Shown: positions 1 through 8,355, counted from the first letter of the stretch. The stretch: 64,000 nt of DNA from Prochlorococcus marinus bv. HNLC1 (GCA_000218705.1 GL947594.1:709876-773875); one strand, 5' to 3'. Notes: generated by a model from the sequence alone, not told the origin. Made by a program: numbers and translations.

Positions 1-778
1 CACTTGCGAAACCAGTTTGCACCCTTTTAAATTTTTTCAGAAAATTTTTATTGTTTAATGATGGTGGAAGTAATAATAAACTATTTTTAAGATTATTTAT
101 TTCTAAGTCCTTATCATAAACCTTTGTTTCTGCAAGTTCTATTCCAAGGCTTTTGTAGATTACATTCATTTTTTCAATGCTTTTATGTACATAAATATTT
201 TTAAAGTTCTGGCTATTTAGCTCACTTAATAATCTTTGAGCTTTACCCAAGGAATAACAAAAGAGAATTGATGTTGAATCTTCAGATTGAGTAACCCATT
301 TTGTAATATAATCTATAACTTTGTTTGTTGATTCCCAATTGAATATAGGAAGTCCGAATGTTGATTCGCATATTAAGAAATCAGTTTTTAATTTCTCATA
401 ACTTTTGCAAGTTTTATCTTTTTGTCTCTTAAGATCACTAGTAATTAACCATATCTCAGAACCTGCCTTTATCTTTATTTGAGATGAACCTAAAATATGC
501 CCAGAGGGATGTAGTGAAAAATTTATTCCATTAATTAAAAATTCTTTATCATAATCAATAGTTTTTAAATTTAGATTATTTCCAAATCTTTTTCTTAATA
601 ATAATCCAGTTTCAATTGAACAAATATATTCTCTACATCCATTTGTGAAGTGATCAGAATGAGCATGAGTTATTATTGCTTTTTCAACTGGTTTATAGGG
701 ATCTATCCAAGTATTGGCTGATTCGCAATATAATCCATTAATTTTTTGTGTAATTAAATTTTGTTTAGAATTTATCAA
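1..778 (-). CDS. MBL-fold exonuclease, ligase-associated type (partial, runs off left edge)
   Basis: The minus-strand reading frame is open from about base 808 to base 1, so the C-terminus lies outside the window. It encodes a metallo-beta-lactamase fold protein. The metal motif HAHSDH is seen near base 665, after the segment NGLYCESANTWIDP, which resembles the N-terminus of ligase-associated DNA exonucleases. Later segments such as HPSGHILGSSQ also fit this family, which also resembles RNA-processing MBL nucleases. The start is uncertain: TTG at 778 gives a normal short N-terminus and TTG at 802 is the alternative; no ATG is available in frame. The expected DNA ligase neighbour would lie left of the window. 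Confidence 0.8.
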   Translation of the reverse strand, partial: MINSKQNLITQKINGLYCESANTWIDPYKPVEKAIITHAHSDHFTNGCREYICSIETGLLLRKRFGNNLNLKTIDYDKEFLINGINFSLHPSGHILGSSQIKIKAGSEIWLITSDLKRQKDKTCKSYEKLKTDFLICESTFGLPIFNWESTNKVIDYITKWVTQSEDSTSILFCYSLGKAQRLLSELNSQNFKNIYVHKSIEKMNVIYKSLGIELAETKVYDKDLEINNLKNSLLLLPPSLNNKNFLKKFKRVQTGFAS

Positions 779-816
779 TCGATTTAATCGAAATTCATAC
801 AAATTAATTTAGCTAA

Positions 817-1227
817 TTATGCCCAAGCTTGTTTGGTCAGAGATATTATAGATATCATGATTAAAATTCCAATAACAAATTGATTACTCCACTTTTTCAT
901 AAATAAAGATAATTGAAATTCCTTGTAAACTTTAGCTATTGGATTTATATCAATAATATTTTCTGTAGTTTCAATATTGGATTTACTTTCTTTCTTCCTC
1001 AACTCATTTATTAAATTTAGTTCACAATTAGCTATCTCTTCCATATAACTAAGAACATTATTATCTTTCTGATTTAATAGATTAATTACTATTTCTAAAT
1101 TATTTTTATTTTCATTAATAAAATTCTGAACAATTTGTTCGGAACTTTGACCTCTTTTAATCTTTTCTATCAATCTTTGCTTGGACCAAGATTTATCTAG
1201 AATATTTAAAACCTCGTAGTTATTCAT
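817..1227 (-). CDS. Small hypothetical protein with C-terminal membrane segment
   Basis: This 136-residue protein is not recognised. The N-terminal 80 residues are charged and likely helical. A hydrophobic segment close to the C-terminus (FVIGILIMISIISL) looks like a single membrane anchor, so the protein would be tail-anchored. It starts at an ATG and lies between the MBL exonuclease and the IF2_N-like gene on the same strand. The coding quality (length, ATG, hydrophobic pattern) supports a real gene, but no function can be assigned. Confidence 0.6.
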   Translation of the reverse strand: MNNYEVLNILDKSWSKQRLIEKIKRGQSSEQIVQNFINENKNNLEIVINLLNQKDNNVLSYMEEIANCELNLINELRKKESKSNIETTENIIDINPIAKVYKEFQLSLFMKKWSNQFVIGILIMISIISLTKQAWA

Positions 1228-1317
1228 GATTAAGTAATTTTACTTATGATATCTAAAAATATGTTTTAAACGTGATTTATACGAGTTATTATTCAAATAT
1301 ATTGTAAAATTTTATAT

Positions 1318-1602
1318 TTATTTTATTAATCTATTAGGAAAATATTTATTATTTGTAGATTTGATAGTAAATTCCTTTTTTTTACTTGTCTCATTTAATG
1401 AATCAATCTTTATATCTATAACCTCATTAGCTACATTTTTCCCGTTATTGAAGTAAGTTTTAATTTTTTCTTCCTCTTTATTGTCTAACCTCTTGGATGC
1501 TCCTTTGGCATAAATTCCAATTTCGTTGCATGCTTTAATAACTTTCTTGGCATCTATGCCAAGATCTTTAGAAATCAAATGAATAGGTTTTTTTTCCGAC
1601 AT
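1318..1602 (-). CDS. Stand-alone IF-2 N-terminal-domain-like protein
   Basis: This 94-residue protein begins with a segment (residues about 5-45: IHLISKDLGIDAKKVIKAC, then GIYAKGASKRLDNKEEEKI) that resembles the IF2_N domain found at the start of bacterial initiation factor IF-2. In IF-2 this small helical domain precedes the G domain, but here there is no GTPase. The remaining 45 residues are polar and low in complexity. It could be a nucleic-acid-binding accessory protein. It lies upstream of the DUF2130 gene's stop on the same strand with about 80 bases between them. The domain match is by eye; the function is unknown. Confidence 0.65.
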   Translation of the reverse strand: MSEKKPIHLISKDLGIDAKKVIKACNEIGIYAKGASKRLDNKEEEKIKTYFNNGKNVANEVIDIKIDSLNETSKKKEFTIKSTNNKYFPNRLIK

Positions 1603-1683
1603 TAATTATTGAATATTAATTAGATTATATCTCTTATCCCTAATATTTCTACTTTATTTTCATTCAATACTTATTAATTTTCG

Positions 1684-2991
1684 CTAATCATTATTTTTTT
1701 TTAGATTAAATTCTCTTTTCATCGTTGGATTATTATAAGTTAATTTTTTAATAGTTAGATCTTGTGATTTTATATTAGCTCTCTGCAGATGTTGTTCTGA
1801 TAAAAGTAATGCCTCTTTTGTCTTCTCAAGATTTCTAATCGTTTTATCAATACCCAATATTGCATCTTTAAATCTATCAGAAGCAAGCCTAACATTATTT
1901 CCAACCGCATACTTAAATTGATTTAGAGTACTCTCGAAATTTGTTATGTCTAATTTTTTAGCCTTTTCAATTTCTAGCTCACGTTTATATTTTAATGACT
2001 TTATTGCTGCATTTCTTAGAAGCGAAATAATTGGAATAAAAAATTGGGGCCTTATTACATACATTTTAGGATATCTATGTGAAACATCTACTATTCCAGA
2101 GTTATATAGTTCGCTATCTTGCTCAAGTAAAGATACTAATACAGCGTATTCACATGATTTTTCTTTTCTATCCTTATCTAATTCTTTAAAATAATCTTCA
2201 TTTTTTTTCTTATTTACTGAATTTTGACTTTCGTTTTTCATCTCAAACATAATGGATATTATCTCTAAATTTTGGTTATCAAACTCTCTGAAGATATAAT
2301 CTCCCTTACTTCCTGAAGATGAGTCATTATCTTTTTCGAAAATTGAAGTTTGAAATCCAGTAGCACGTATTTTATTAAACTCATTTTCACAGTGCTTTTC
2401 TAGAGTTTCCCCTTGCATTTTTGTACTTAATTTAAGTTGCATATCTCTTAAATCAGTAATTTTTAAGTCTCTTTCTTTTATTATTTCTTGATATCTTTCT
2501 TCTATTGCCTTTTCTGAATCAAATTTTTCTTGCTTGATTTTCTCTAATGTGATTCTTAATTCTGTTTTCTCTTTTTCAACTTTAGTGACTGCATTTATAA
2601 TTTCTTTTTCTTTAGAAATTTTAAGAGTTTCTGCTTGATTTATAATTTCATTATTTAATTTCTCAATTTTAATATTTAAGTTATTTATTATTTTTTCTGA
2701 CTCATTTCTTATAGAATTTAATTCGTTAAACTTATCTTTATCTACAAGATTTAATTTTGACTGTAAGGAAATTATTTTCTTTTCCATCTCTTTTTTTTCT
2801 TTTATCATTTCAAGCTTTAATCCTGTTTTTACAAGTTCAATTTCCTTATTCTTTTCTTTTTTTGCAAGATCTAATCTTTCATCAATTTGTTTATTAAATT
2901 CATCATTCTTAATTTGAGAAAGCAATTGATCAAAATTTGAAGGATCTATTTTAAAAGTTTTTCCACATGATGGACATTTTATATCTTTCAT
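1684..2991 (-). CDS. DUF2130 domain coiled-coil protein
   Basis: This 435-residue protein starts with a zinc-ribbon-like pair (CPSCGKTF, residues 6-13), followed by about 180 residues of Lys/Glu-rich coiled coil, then the conserved DUF2130 core. Visible core signatures are GETLEKHCENEFN, GSKGDYIFRE and FEMKNESQ, the last two resembling a nuclease-like fold with acidic and Glu-x-Lys residues. That resemblance is an inference. The C-terminus is again helical. The family is widespread but uncharacterised. The ATG start at 2991 places the cysteine pair at the N-terminus, as in other members. It is monocistronic or follows the small gene at 3137-3505 at a distance of 145 bases. Confidence 0.85.
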   Translation of the reverse strand: MKDIKCPSCGKTFKIDPSNFDQLLSQIKNDEFNKQIDERLDLAKKEKNKEIELVKTGLKLEMIKEKKEMEKKIISLQSKLNLVDKDKFNELNSIRNESEKIINNLNIKIEKLNNEIINQAETLKISKEKEIINAVTKVEKEKTELRITLEKIKQEKFDSEKAIEERYQEIIKERDLKITDLRDMQLKLSTKMQGETLEKHCENEFNKIRATGFQTSIFEKDNDSSSGSKGDYIFREFDNQNLEIISIMFEMKNESQNSVNKKKNEDYFKELDKDRKEKSCEYAVLVSLLEQDSELYNSGIVDVSHRYPKMYVIRPQFFIPIISLLRNAAIKSLKYKRELEIEKAKKLDITNFESTLNQFKYAVGNNVRLASDRFKDAILGIDKTIRNLEKTKEALLLSEQHLQRANIKSQDLTIKKLTYNNPTMKREFNLKKNND

Positions 2992-3136
2992 AACTTAATA
3001 AAAGATTTCTAGAATTTTTTTTATATTAATCAATTTTAAATATTTATATTCTTGTATTAAGTTTAAACTACATTTAATTTCTGTTTCAAAGGGAATCTAA
3101 TTCAAATCAGAACAACAATTATCAATGATTTAAAAT

Positions 3137-3505
3137 TTAAATTAAGCCAGATTTCTTCAAAAGATTTATTTTATTTGCTAGTTCTATATCTGATGAGGAA
3201 ATATCTCTTTCTAAATTATTATTTGATGAGAATGTATAACCGCTATCGTCAACAAATTCATCCTCGGAGATATTTATACTTTGTTTACTTTTAACGCTAT
3301 TTGAAAGGTTTTCAACTTTATTATTATTTAAATTGATTTTATTTCCAAAAGCAAAGTTATCAATTCCCCTTGCTCCAAGAGCTTCCTCGACTAATATCCC
3401 AACAACTTTTGATCTGCTTATAGATTCAGTTTGAGATATTTTGTCAATAATCTCTAAGACTCTTTTTCTTGGAAGATAACCAATTCTCTTTACGCTATTG
3501 TCCAT
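3137..3505 (-). CDS. Hypothetical protein with possible ribbon-helix-helix N-terminus
   Basis: The 122-residue product has an N-terminal part (residues 1-45) with the pattern of a short beta strand followed by two helices: RIGYLPRKRVLEII, then SISRSKVVGILVEEAL. This resembles CopG/Arc-type DNA-binding proteins. The rest is Asn/Ser-rich and probably disordered, ending in a short helix. If the fold assignment is right it could be a small transcription regulator, but the similarity is weak and judged by eye. The neighbouring gene at 3629 is divergent, with 123 bases between the starts, a suitable place for shared control. Confidence 0.6.
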   Translation of the reverse strand: MDNSVKRIGYLPRKRVLEIIDKISQTESISRSKVVGILVEEALGARGIDNFAFGNKINLNNNKVENLSNSVKSKQSINISEDEFVDDSGYTFSSNNNLERDISSSDIELANKINLLKKSGLI

Positions 3506-3628
3506 AAAAAATTTCCTATGTCATAATTGTAACACTTTTGTCAAATATCTAACAATTCTCATTTCCTTTCAATAAATTTAACGTTCTTAAATTAAAATAT
3601 CTTTAGATTTGAAAATTTTAAAAATTAG

Positions 3629-3832
3629 ATGAAGGAGAGAACTTTTAATAACGCTGATAGTTTTGCTATGTCTTTTGATGAAGAGTGGCAAAGATTTGAA
3701 TGTGAAGATGAAAGTTTAAAAATAAATAAGGTTATTGACTTATTATCAGATCATCCATTTGTTCAATCAAACCCAGAGACAGCATTTAAAATAGCAAATT
3801 TTCGTATTAAATCATTAGGGAAATTTAGGTGA
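3629..3832 (+). CDS. Small hypothetical protein (67 aa)
   Basis: This acidic 67-residue protein is of unknown function. It has no membrane segment or cysteine pair. The sequence alternates helix-like stretches (SFDEEWQRFE, INKVIDLLSDHP, TAFKIANFRIKSL). The ATG is preceded closely by a purine-rich stretch. Its last 18 bases overlap, on the opposite strand, the end of the 55-codon reading frame at 3815-3982. Confidence 0.6.
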   Translation: MKERTFNNADSFAMSFDEEWQRFECEDESLKINKVIDLLSDHPFVQSNPETAFKIANFRIKSLGKFR

Positions 3833-3982
3833 TCTCCTTTTAAATAATAAATTTAAGTAAGGATATTTTTCCAAATATTTGCTTAATAGTATTCTCTCAG
3901 ACAAAGTTACATTCTGTTTATTATTAATTCTAAGTATGATTTCATTTAATTTTAATCTAGTAGAAGGATTTAAATATCTCAT
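3815..3982 (-). CDS. Small hypothetical protein (55 aa)
   Basis: A complete 55-codon frame from ATG at 3982 to TAA at 3815. The product is basic and helical (beginning MRYLNPSTRLKLNEI, with TLSERILLSKYLEKYP in the middle and RRSPKFP at the end). No family is recognised. It fills an otherwise empty stretch, and its 3' end overlaps the convergent gene at 3629-3832 by 18 bases, like other tight convergent pairs here. It may be a real small gene, but length alone does not prove it. Confidence 0.4.
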   Translation of the reverse strand: MRYLNPSTRLKLNEIILRINNKQNVTLSERILLSKYLEKYPYLNLLFKRRSPKFP

Positions 3983-4072
3983 AATTTTTAAATTTATAAA
4001 ATAAACTTAACAATATTAAGGAGATTATCTAGTTAAAATTTAGATATCTTAAATTTTTAGAATTTCTTAATT

Positions 4073-4246
4073 TTATATTTGTGGTGAATTAAAAAATCCT
4101 TTACTAGCTAGAAATATAATTATTCCAATTATTGGTCCAATTCCAAATATAAATAATACAATCTTTGCAGTATTTTTATTCTCATCAGAATCTTTTTTAT
4201 TAGTAATGTTAGAGTTGACTTTTCTTTTTTTTGATTTCCTTTTCAT
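4073..4246 (-). CDS. Small single-pass membrane protein (57 aa)
   Basis: The protein starts with a very basic segment (MKRKSKKRKVNSN) followed by one hydrophobic segment (IVLFIFGIGPIIGIIIFLA) and a short tail, a typical small membrane protein with a cytoplasmic basic N-terminus. A longer frame with an upstream ATG at 4402 exists, but it would overlap the divergent gene at 4367, so the ATG at 4246 is preferred. Function unknown. Confidence 0.6.
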   Translation of the reverse strand: MKRKSKKRKVNSNITNKKDSDENKNTAKIVLFIFGIGPIIGIIIFLASKGFFNSPQI

Positions 4247-4366
4247 TTTTTTATTTAAGTACTTATTGTTAGCTAATATTGATAATAAAAATTTATTTAG
4301 TTTATAATTAGCTAAATTTAATAGATATTTACCAATATTGTATAATATAAATGTTGATTCAATGAT

Positions 4367-4564
4367 ATGAGTTCTGCAAAAAGAGAAGAGGTAAGTTCTC
4401 ACCTGCGATATATAAGGTTAGAACTTAGAGATATGCACCAAATGTTATTGAAAGAAGGATTATTACCTGATCCTGGCGAAGCTAGAGAAGTTCATGCTCA
4501 GCTGGATGCATTACTTCAATTATTATCTGAAAAGAATAAGAAGAAAGTACAAAATCAGTTCTAA
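4367..4564 (+). CDS. Small conserved helical protein (65 aa), paralog of the gene at 7248-7424
   Basis: This 65-residue protein is helical with no cysteines or membrane segment. Its central part (HLRYIRLELRDMH ... EGLLPDPGEAREVH ... LDALLQLLSE) matches the small protein encoded at 7248-7424 on the other strand position by position, so the two are paralogs. Small proteins of this type occur in marine picocyanobacteria, but I know of no function. It converges on the gene at 4577-4780 with 12 bases between the stops. Confidence 0.75.
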   Translation: MSSAKREEVSSHLRYIRLELRDMHQMLLKEGLLPDPGEAREVHAQLDALLQLLSEKNKKKVQNQF

Positions 4565-4576
4565 TTGTTTTAATAA

Positions 4577-4780
4577 CTATTTTAAGTTGTAAGTTTTTGT
4601 AGTGGATTCTATATCCCTTCTATTATCATGCATCTTTTCTAAAGTGTTGTAAATATCTTTTATTTGTAATTGGAGATTTTCTGTGTCTCTAATTTCACTA
4701 AGGGATTCCATTGCAGAAAGTAAACTTTCTTTAGCATCAATTAAATTCCTGCACTCTTTGCTTCCTGCTTCGTAAGACAT
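4577..4780 (-). CDS. Small hypothetical helical protein (67 aa)
   Basis: A 67-residue, charged, heptad-like helical protein (segments ECRNLIDAKESLLSAMESL and LQIKDIYNTLEKMHD). It has no membrane segment or recognised domain. It ends 12 bases from the convergent paralog-family gene at 4367-4564. The 258 bases upstream (4781-5038) are very AT-rich and hold no convincing gene. Confidence 0.6.
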   Translation of the reverse strand: MSYEAGSKECRNLIDAKESLLSAMESLSEIRDTENLQLQIKDIYNTLEKMHDNRRDIESTTKTYNLK

Positions 4781-5038
4781 AATAAATAATTTAATATTAA
4801 TAATATAGAAAAAAAACTTCAGTATCGCTTGTTACTTTTGATAAGAAAATGACTTGTAATGTTCAAAGTAATGTTACCAGTTTTATGTAAATTCTTTAAT
4901 TGAAATATAAGTTATTTAATAAGATAGATTATTAAATTAGAAAAAATAATAATTATTATTTTATTGAAAATTTTTAGATTAATATAAGTCAAATATTTTT
5001 ATATAATTTACTTTTTAAATACAATTTATATATTTATT

Positions 5039-6535
5039 TTATAATTTTAAATCTAATTCAAATTGTTTATTTGAAGAATTTTTATTCATTATTTTTTGGG
5101 CTTTCCTCTTGTTCGAAGGTTTTCTTGATCCATGTTTTTCATAAATTGTCTTGGAAATATTCCAATATCCTTTTTTTAAAGATATTTGGAATAATAATTT
5201 TCTTGCACGTCTTGAGGTAAGTTTTAAATCAATTATTGGTTTAACATAATTTACAGTTTGAGAATTATAAATATCTATATTATTAATTAACCATGGTTCA
5301 TGTATTAAATCTTCCGAAATATCTTTTAATTCAGGAACCCATTTTTTAATAAAGGTTCCTTTTGGATCATGATCTTTTCCCTGTTTAATGGGGTTATAAA
5401 TCCTATTAGTATTTATTGAAGTTGTACCAGATTGCATTTGACATTGATTCCAATGAATTCCCGGTTCATAATCAATGAATTTTTGAGCTAATTTTAATCC
5501 AGATTCTTGCCAAGGGATCCAAAGATTATAAGAGGCAAAGGACATTAACATTGCTCTCATTCTGAAATTTATCCAACCATTGTGGTTTAGTGATCTCATG
5601 CAAGCGTCTAAGAATGGATATCCAGTCTTACCTTCACTCCAAGCTTCAAGAAAATAATCATTTTTAATTCTTATGTTTTCAAAGTAAGGATGATATTCCT
5701 TGAACTCTAGCTCCGGCTGGGTTTCTAATTTTTGAATAAAATGACAATGCCAAAATAATCTACTAGTAAACATCTTGCTGTCTTTAGTCTTTAAGAGTTT
5801 TGTATGTTTTAAGATCTCTTTTAGTGATATGCAACCCATAGTTATGTATGGTGAGAGTCTTGAACAGCTAAAATAAGATTTAGCTGGACTTGAGATATTT
5901 TTACCATATGAATATATTTCATTATTTAAAAATATATTCAATCTTTTGATAGCCTCTTTTCTTCCACCTATACATCTCCCATGGCATTTATCATTTTCAA
6001 AGTCAAAGAAATTATCAGAGGGTAAATTCTCCCCCTTGAAGGGCAATGCTTTGAAAACTTTAGTAATATTAATAATTTCTTTTTCAAAATGTTTTTTATA
6101 GGTTTTAGCCCATTTATCTCTTTTTAGAGGGCCTCTAAAAACTCCAAATTGAATATACTCTTTCCAAGGGATATTATTTTCTTTTGACCATCTTCTAACT
6201 TTTTGATCCCTTTTGTAAGATAAGAAATCACCAGTTTCTTGATGACTGTAAATCCCCTTGATTTCATAAGTTTTTTTTATCTCTTCAAAAATATCAATAA
6301 CATCACCAATTCTTATAATTAGTGGCTGTCCCATTAAATATAGATCTTCTTTTAAATCAATAAGACATTCCTTACAGAATTGCCACTGTCTGTAAGAATG
6401 AGAAAGTTGTTGCCATTTCTCTTTCTCTAATATATAAATTGGCAATATATCATAATCTCTTGATGCTTCATATAAAGCCTCATTATCTACAACTCTTAAA
6501 TCTTTTTTAAACCAACAGATATTTATTTCATGCAT
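5039..6535 (-). CDS. Deoxyribodipyrimidine photolyase / cryptochrome family flavoprotein
   Basis: This 498-residue protein has an N-terminal photolyase alpha/beta domain (NICWFKKDLRVVDNEAL, residues 4-20) and a C-terminal FAD-binding domain (GKTGYPFLDACMRSL, GWINFRMRAM, HWNQCQMQSG and NTNRIYNP). These are the FAD and substrate-pocket motifs of the family, which repairs UV-induced pyrimidine dimers with blue light or acts as a blue-light receptor. The C-terminal tail after residue 470 is basic and polar. Length and motif order are complete. I cannot decide between a DNA-repair enzyme and a cryptochrome from sequence alone. Confidence 0.92.
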   Translation of the reverse strand: MHEINICWFKKDLRVVDNEALYEASRDYDILPIYILEKEKWQQLSHSYRQWQFCKECLIDLKEDLYLMGQPLIIRIGDVIDIFEEIKKTYEIKGIYSHQETGDFLSYKRDQKVRRWSKENNIPWKEYIQFGVFRGPLKRDKWAKTYKKHFEKEIINITKVFKALPFKGENLPSDNFFDFENDKCHGRCIGGRKEAIKRLNIFLNNEIYSYGKNISSPAKSYFSCSRLSPYITMGCISLKEILKHTKLLKTKDSKMFTSRLFWHCHFIQKLETQPELEFKEYHPYFENIRIKNDYFLEAWSEGKTGYPFLDACMRSLNHNGWINFRMRAMLMSFASYNLWIPWQESGLKLAQKFIDYEPGIHWNQCQMQSGTTSINTNRIYNPIKQGKDHDPKGTFIKKWVPELKDISEDLIHEPWLINNIDIYNSQTVNYVKPIIDLKLTSRRARKLLFQISLKKGYWNISKTIYEKHGSRKPSNKRKAQKIMNKNSSNKQFELDLKL

Positions 6536-6589
6536 CTAAATTTTTATTTATATGATTTCTATTTTAAAAAATAAAAGATATCTTTGTTG

Positions 6590-6676
6590 TTATTTAGAGG
6601 TGGCTCTTATCAAGGCAATTAGGCTAATAATGAAGAAAATTACTAAAGTAATTGTTAAAGGGGAAAAATTAAACAT
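6590..6676 (-). CDS. Candidate 28-residue single-membrane-span peptide
   Basis: A complete 28-codon frame, ATG at 6676 to TAA at 6590, encodes a short N-terminus, a hydrophobic helix (LTITLVIFFIISLIALI) and a basic end (RATSK). This is the layout of the very small subunits of photosynthetic complexes (PetN, PetL, Psb and Psa types), but I cannot match it to any one of them. It sits 54 bases upstream of the photolyase gene on the same strand. No clear ribosome-binding site is visible, so the call is tentative. Confidence 0.45.
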   Translation of the reverse strand: MFNFSPLTITLVIFFIISLIALIRATSK

Positions 6677-6735
6677 CTATTTATAATAAAAATTAAATAA
6701 CATCAATATCACATAGTAATTCTACTAAAAAATAC

Positions 6736-6864
6736 CTAATTATTCTTTATAAGTAAATAGAAAAAATCTTCCACTTCTTTTTTTGATATTATGAAACCAT
6801 CTTTCTTGAAATTTTTTAATTTTTCATACAAAGAATTAATTAATAGATCATCTTTTCTTTTCAT
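6736..6864 (-). CDS. Small hypothetical protein (42 aa)
   Basis: A complete 42-codon frame from ATG 6864 to TAG 6736 gives a basic, helical peptide (start MKRKDDLLINSLYEKL, then KKDGFIISKKEVEDFFYLL). It lies 13 bases downstream of the lipoprotein gene on the same strand and may be co-transcribed with it. No family recognised. Confidence 0.4.
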   Translation of the reverse strand: MKRKDDLLINSLYEKLKNFKKDGFIISKKEVEDFFYLLIKNN

Positions 6865-6877
6865 AACTAGCAGTAAT

Positions 6878-7237
6878 TTATTTTTCTAATAAATAAATTG
6901 TTTCAGTCCCAAAATTATCAGGTTTAATAATTTTGCATCCTTTATCTTTTTCAATATCACAAGTATTATTAGCAGGCATAGATTTCCATGAACAAACCTT
7001 TTCTTTAGATGTCTTATTTTTAATTTTCCAACCATCCTTGAGATATTCTTCAATACTTTCTTCATTGCAGGAGATTGTAATCTCTAATTTATCTTTAGTA
7101 TTGCTTTTCTGAGAATTAATTATTGGATCATTGTTCTTAATTCTCTTATTAAAATTAAATTCTCCATTACAACTTGAAAGTAAAATTAATATAAAAAAAA
7201 TATTTAATGCTTTTAAAAAGTTTGTAATTTTATTCAT
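6878..7237 (-). CDS. Putative lipoprotein (119 aa)
   Basis: The N-terminus is a lipoprotein signal: a basic start (MNKITNFLKAL), a hydrophobic core (NIFFILILLS) and a lipobox LSSC with the cysteine at about residue 23. The mature part is polar and contains four more cysteines in the second half (TISCNEES, KEKVCSW, NTCDIEKDKGCKI), which could form two disulfides outside the cytoplasm. Function unknown. It is followed at once by the small gene at 6736-6864. Confidence 0.75.
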   Translation of the reverse strand: MNKITNFLKALNIFFILILLSSCNGEFNFNKRIKNNDPIINSQKSNTKDKLEITISCNEESIEEYLKDGWKIKNKTSKEKVCSWKSMPANNTCDIEKDKGCKIIKPDNFGTETIYLLEK

Positions 7238-7247
7238 TTTTAGTAAA

Positions 7248-7424
7248 TCAATTATTTTCTATAGCATTTAAAAGTAAGTCCATTTTACTCATAAGAGCCT
7301 TAACATCTTCTGGTTCAGGTAAAAGTAATTCTTCGGTAACTGCCAAGTGCATCCTTTTAAGCTCTGATCTTAGATCTTTTAAATGCATCTTAACATCTTC
7401 TTTTTTATTGTTAATGTCAGTCAT
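7248..7424 (-). CDS. Small helical protein (58 aa), paralog of the gene at 4367-4564
   Basis: A 58-codon frame, ATG 7424 to TGA 7248. The centre of the product (HLKDLRSELKRMH ... LLLPEPEDVKAL ... MDLLLNAIE) aligns without gaps to the protein at 4367-4564 (HLRYIRLELRDMH ... GLLPDPGEAREV ... LDALLQLLSE). This similarity supports it as a real gene despite its length. Function unknown. It ends 10 bases before the lipoprotein gene starts on the same strand. Confidence 0.7.
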   Translation of the reverse strand: MTDINNKKEDVKMHLKDLRSELKRMHLAVTEELLLPEPEDVKALMSKMDLLLNAIENN

Positions 7425-7523
7425 AAATTGTTTAATGCCTTGCTGAAAATTAACTTTGATTATTATTAATTATATATTATTTGAAGCCTTGGCATTATTA
7501 TTTGTTTTTATAAATAATTCAGC

Positions 7524-7950
7524 TTATCTTAAATACTCTATTTCATTACCTCCATTACAGTAGTTGACTGATAGCATTTCTAACCTTTCAAGATTTTCAC
7601 TTTTTAAAAAGATTAATTTCTTTTATAATTTTATATGCCACCTTTTGACATTTTAATTTTGAGTTTGAATCTCTAATTACTGGTTGAAAATATCCCAAAG
7701 TAAATAAAAATAAAAATATTAAAAAGATATATTTTTTCTTCTCTTTATAAAAATCAAGTGTATTCTTCTTTGTTTTCAAAATTTTAATTAGCCAATTATC
7801 TGGTAGTCCAATCTGAACAAATAATAATTCAACCCACCAAGGCAGTCTCTTTTGATTGATTTGACTAGATTTTGCAGGATTTCTTTTTTTTCTTTCTTCA
7901 AAAGTAGATTTCTTTACTTCTTGTTCATTATTTAAATTCCTTTTTTCCAT
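7524..7950 (-). CDS. Hypothetical single-span membrane protein, probably frameshifted near its 3' end
   Basis: The uninterrupted frame (7950 to 7597, 117 residues) has a basic N-terminus, the segment RLPWWVELLFVQIGLPDNWLI, and one membrane segment (YIFLIFLFLFTLGYF). It stops just after a T5A5 run near 7600-7610. In the next frame the text continues directly as SENLERLEMLSVNYCNGGNEIEYLR up to a stop at 7524-7526, which reads like a natural C-terminus. Removing one A from the run joins the two. I therefore extend the gene to 7524. The join is inference; function unknown. Confidence 0.55.
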
Positions 7951-8083
7951 ACAAAGTATTTATTTATATGGAATATAGTAGTTTTATTTTGATTTGAAAA
8001 CTATATTTTTATTTTTTAAGTTTTAATCTAATTACATAAGAAAATTTATTATTCTAAATTTTATAAGTTATATTTTAGTTTTT

Positions 8084-8353
8084 ATGCCAAAAAAAAGGAG
8101 AAAATTAGATAAAAATTTTGAAAGGATAATTTATTCAGCTAAAAAAAGGATAGAATTAATTCTTGCTAAAATCTACGATATCAACGATGAAGATATACAA
8201 AAAGAATATATGTCTGCTTTTGGAGAAGTGGTTAATCTATTTGAATCTCTAAGTGGAGATTATGATGAGATAGGCTTTAACGAAAATTCGGAATTACTGA
8301 ATAAAAAGTTTCAAGATGGTATTGCTAAATTTGAGTCTGAGTATGAGATTTAA
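8084..8353 (+). CDS. Small hypothetical protein (89 aa)
   Basis: An acidic helical protein with a basic N-terminus (MPKKRRKLDKNFERII). No recognised domain, membrane segment or cysteine. It converges on the small secreted protein gene at 8356 with only two bases between the stop codons. Confidence 0.6.
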   Translation: MPKKRRKLDKNFERIIYSAKKRIELILAKIYDINDEDIQKEYMSAFGEVVNLFESLSGDYDEIGFNENSELLNKKFQDGIAKFESEYEI

Positions 8354-8355
8354 AT

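Noticed and set aside
4247-4402. N-terminal extension of the small membrane protein at 4073-4246
   Set aside because: It would overlap the divergent gene at 4367 and adds a segment unlike the basic start that follows.
4781-5038. 258-base AT-rich gap with a 13-codon frame starting at an ATG near 4848
   Set aside because: Too short and without a recognisable pattern; I see only promoter-like AT-rich sequence.
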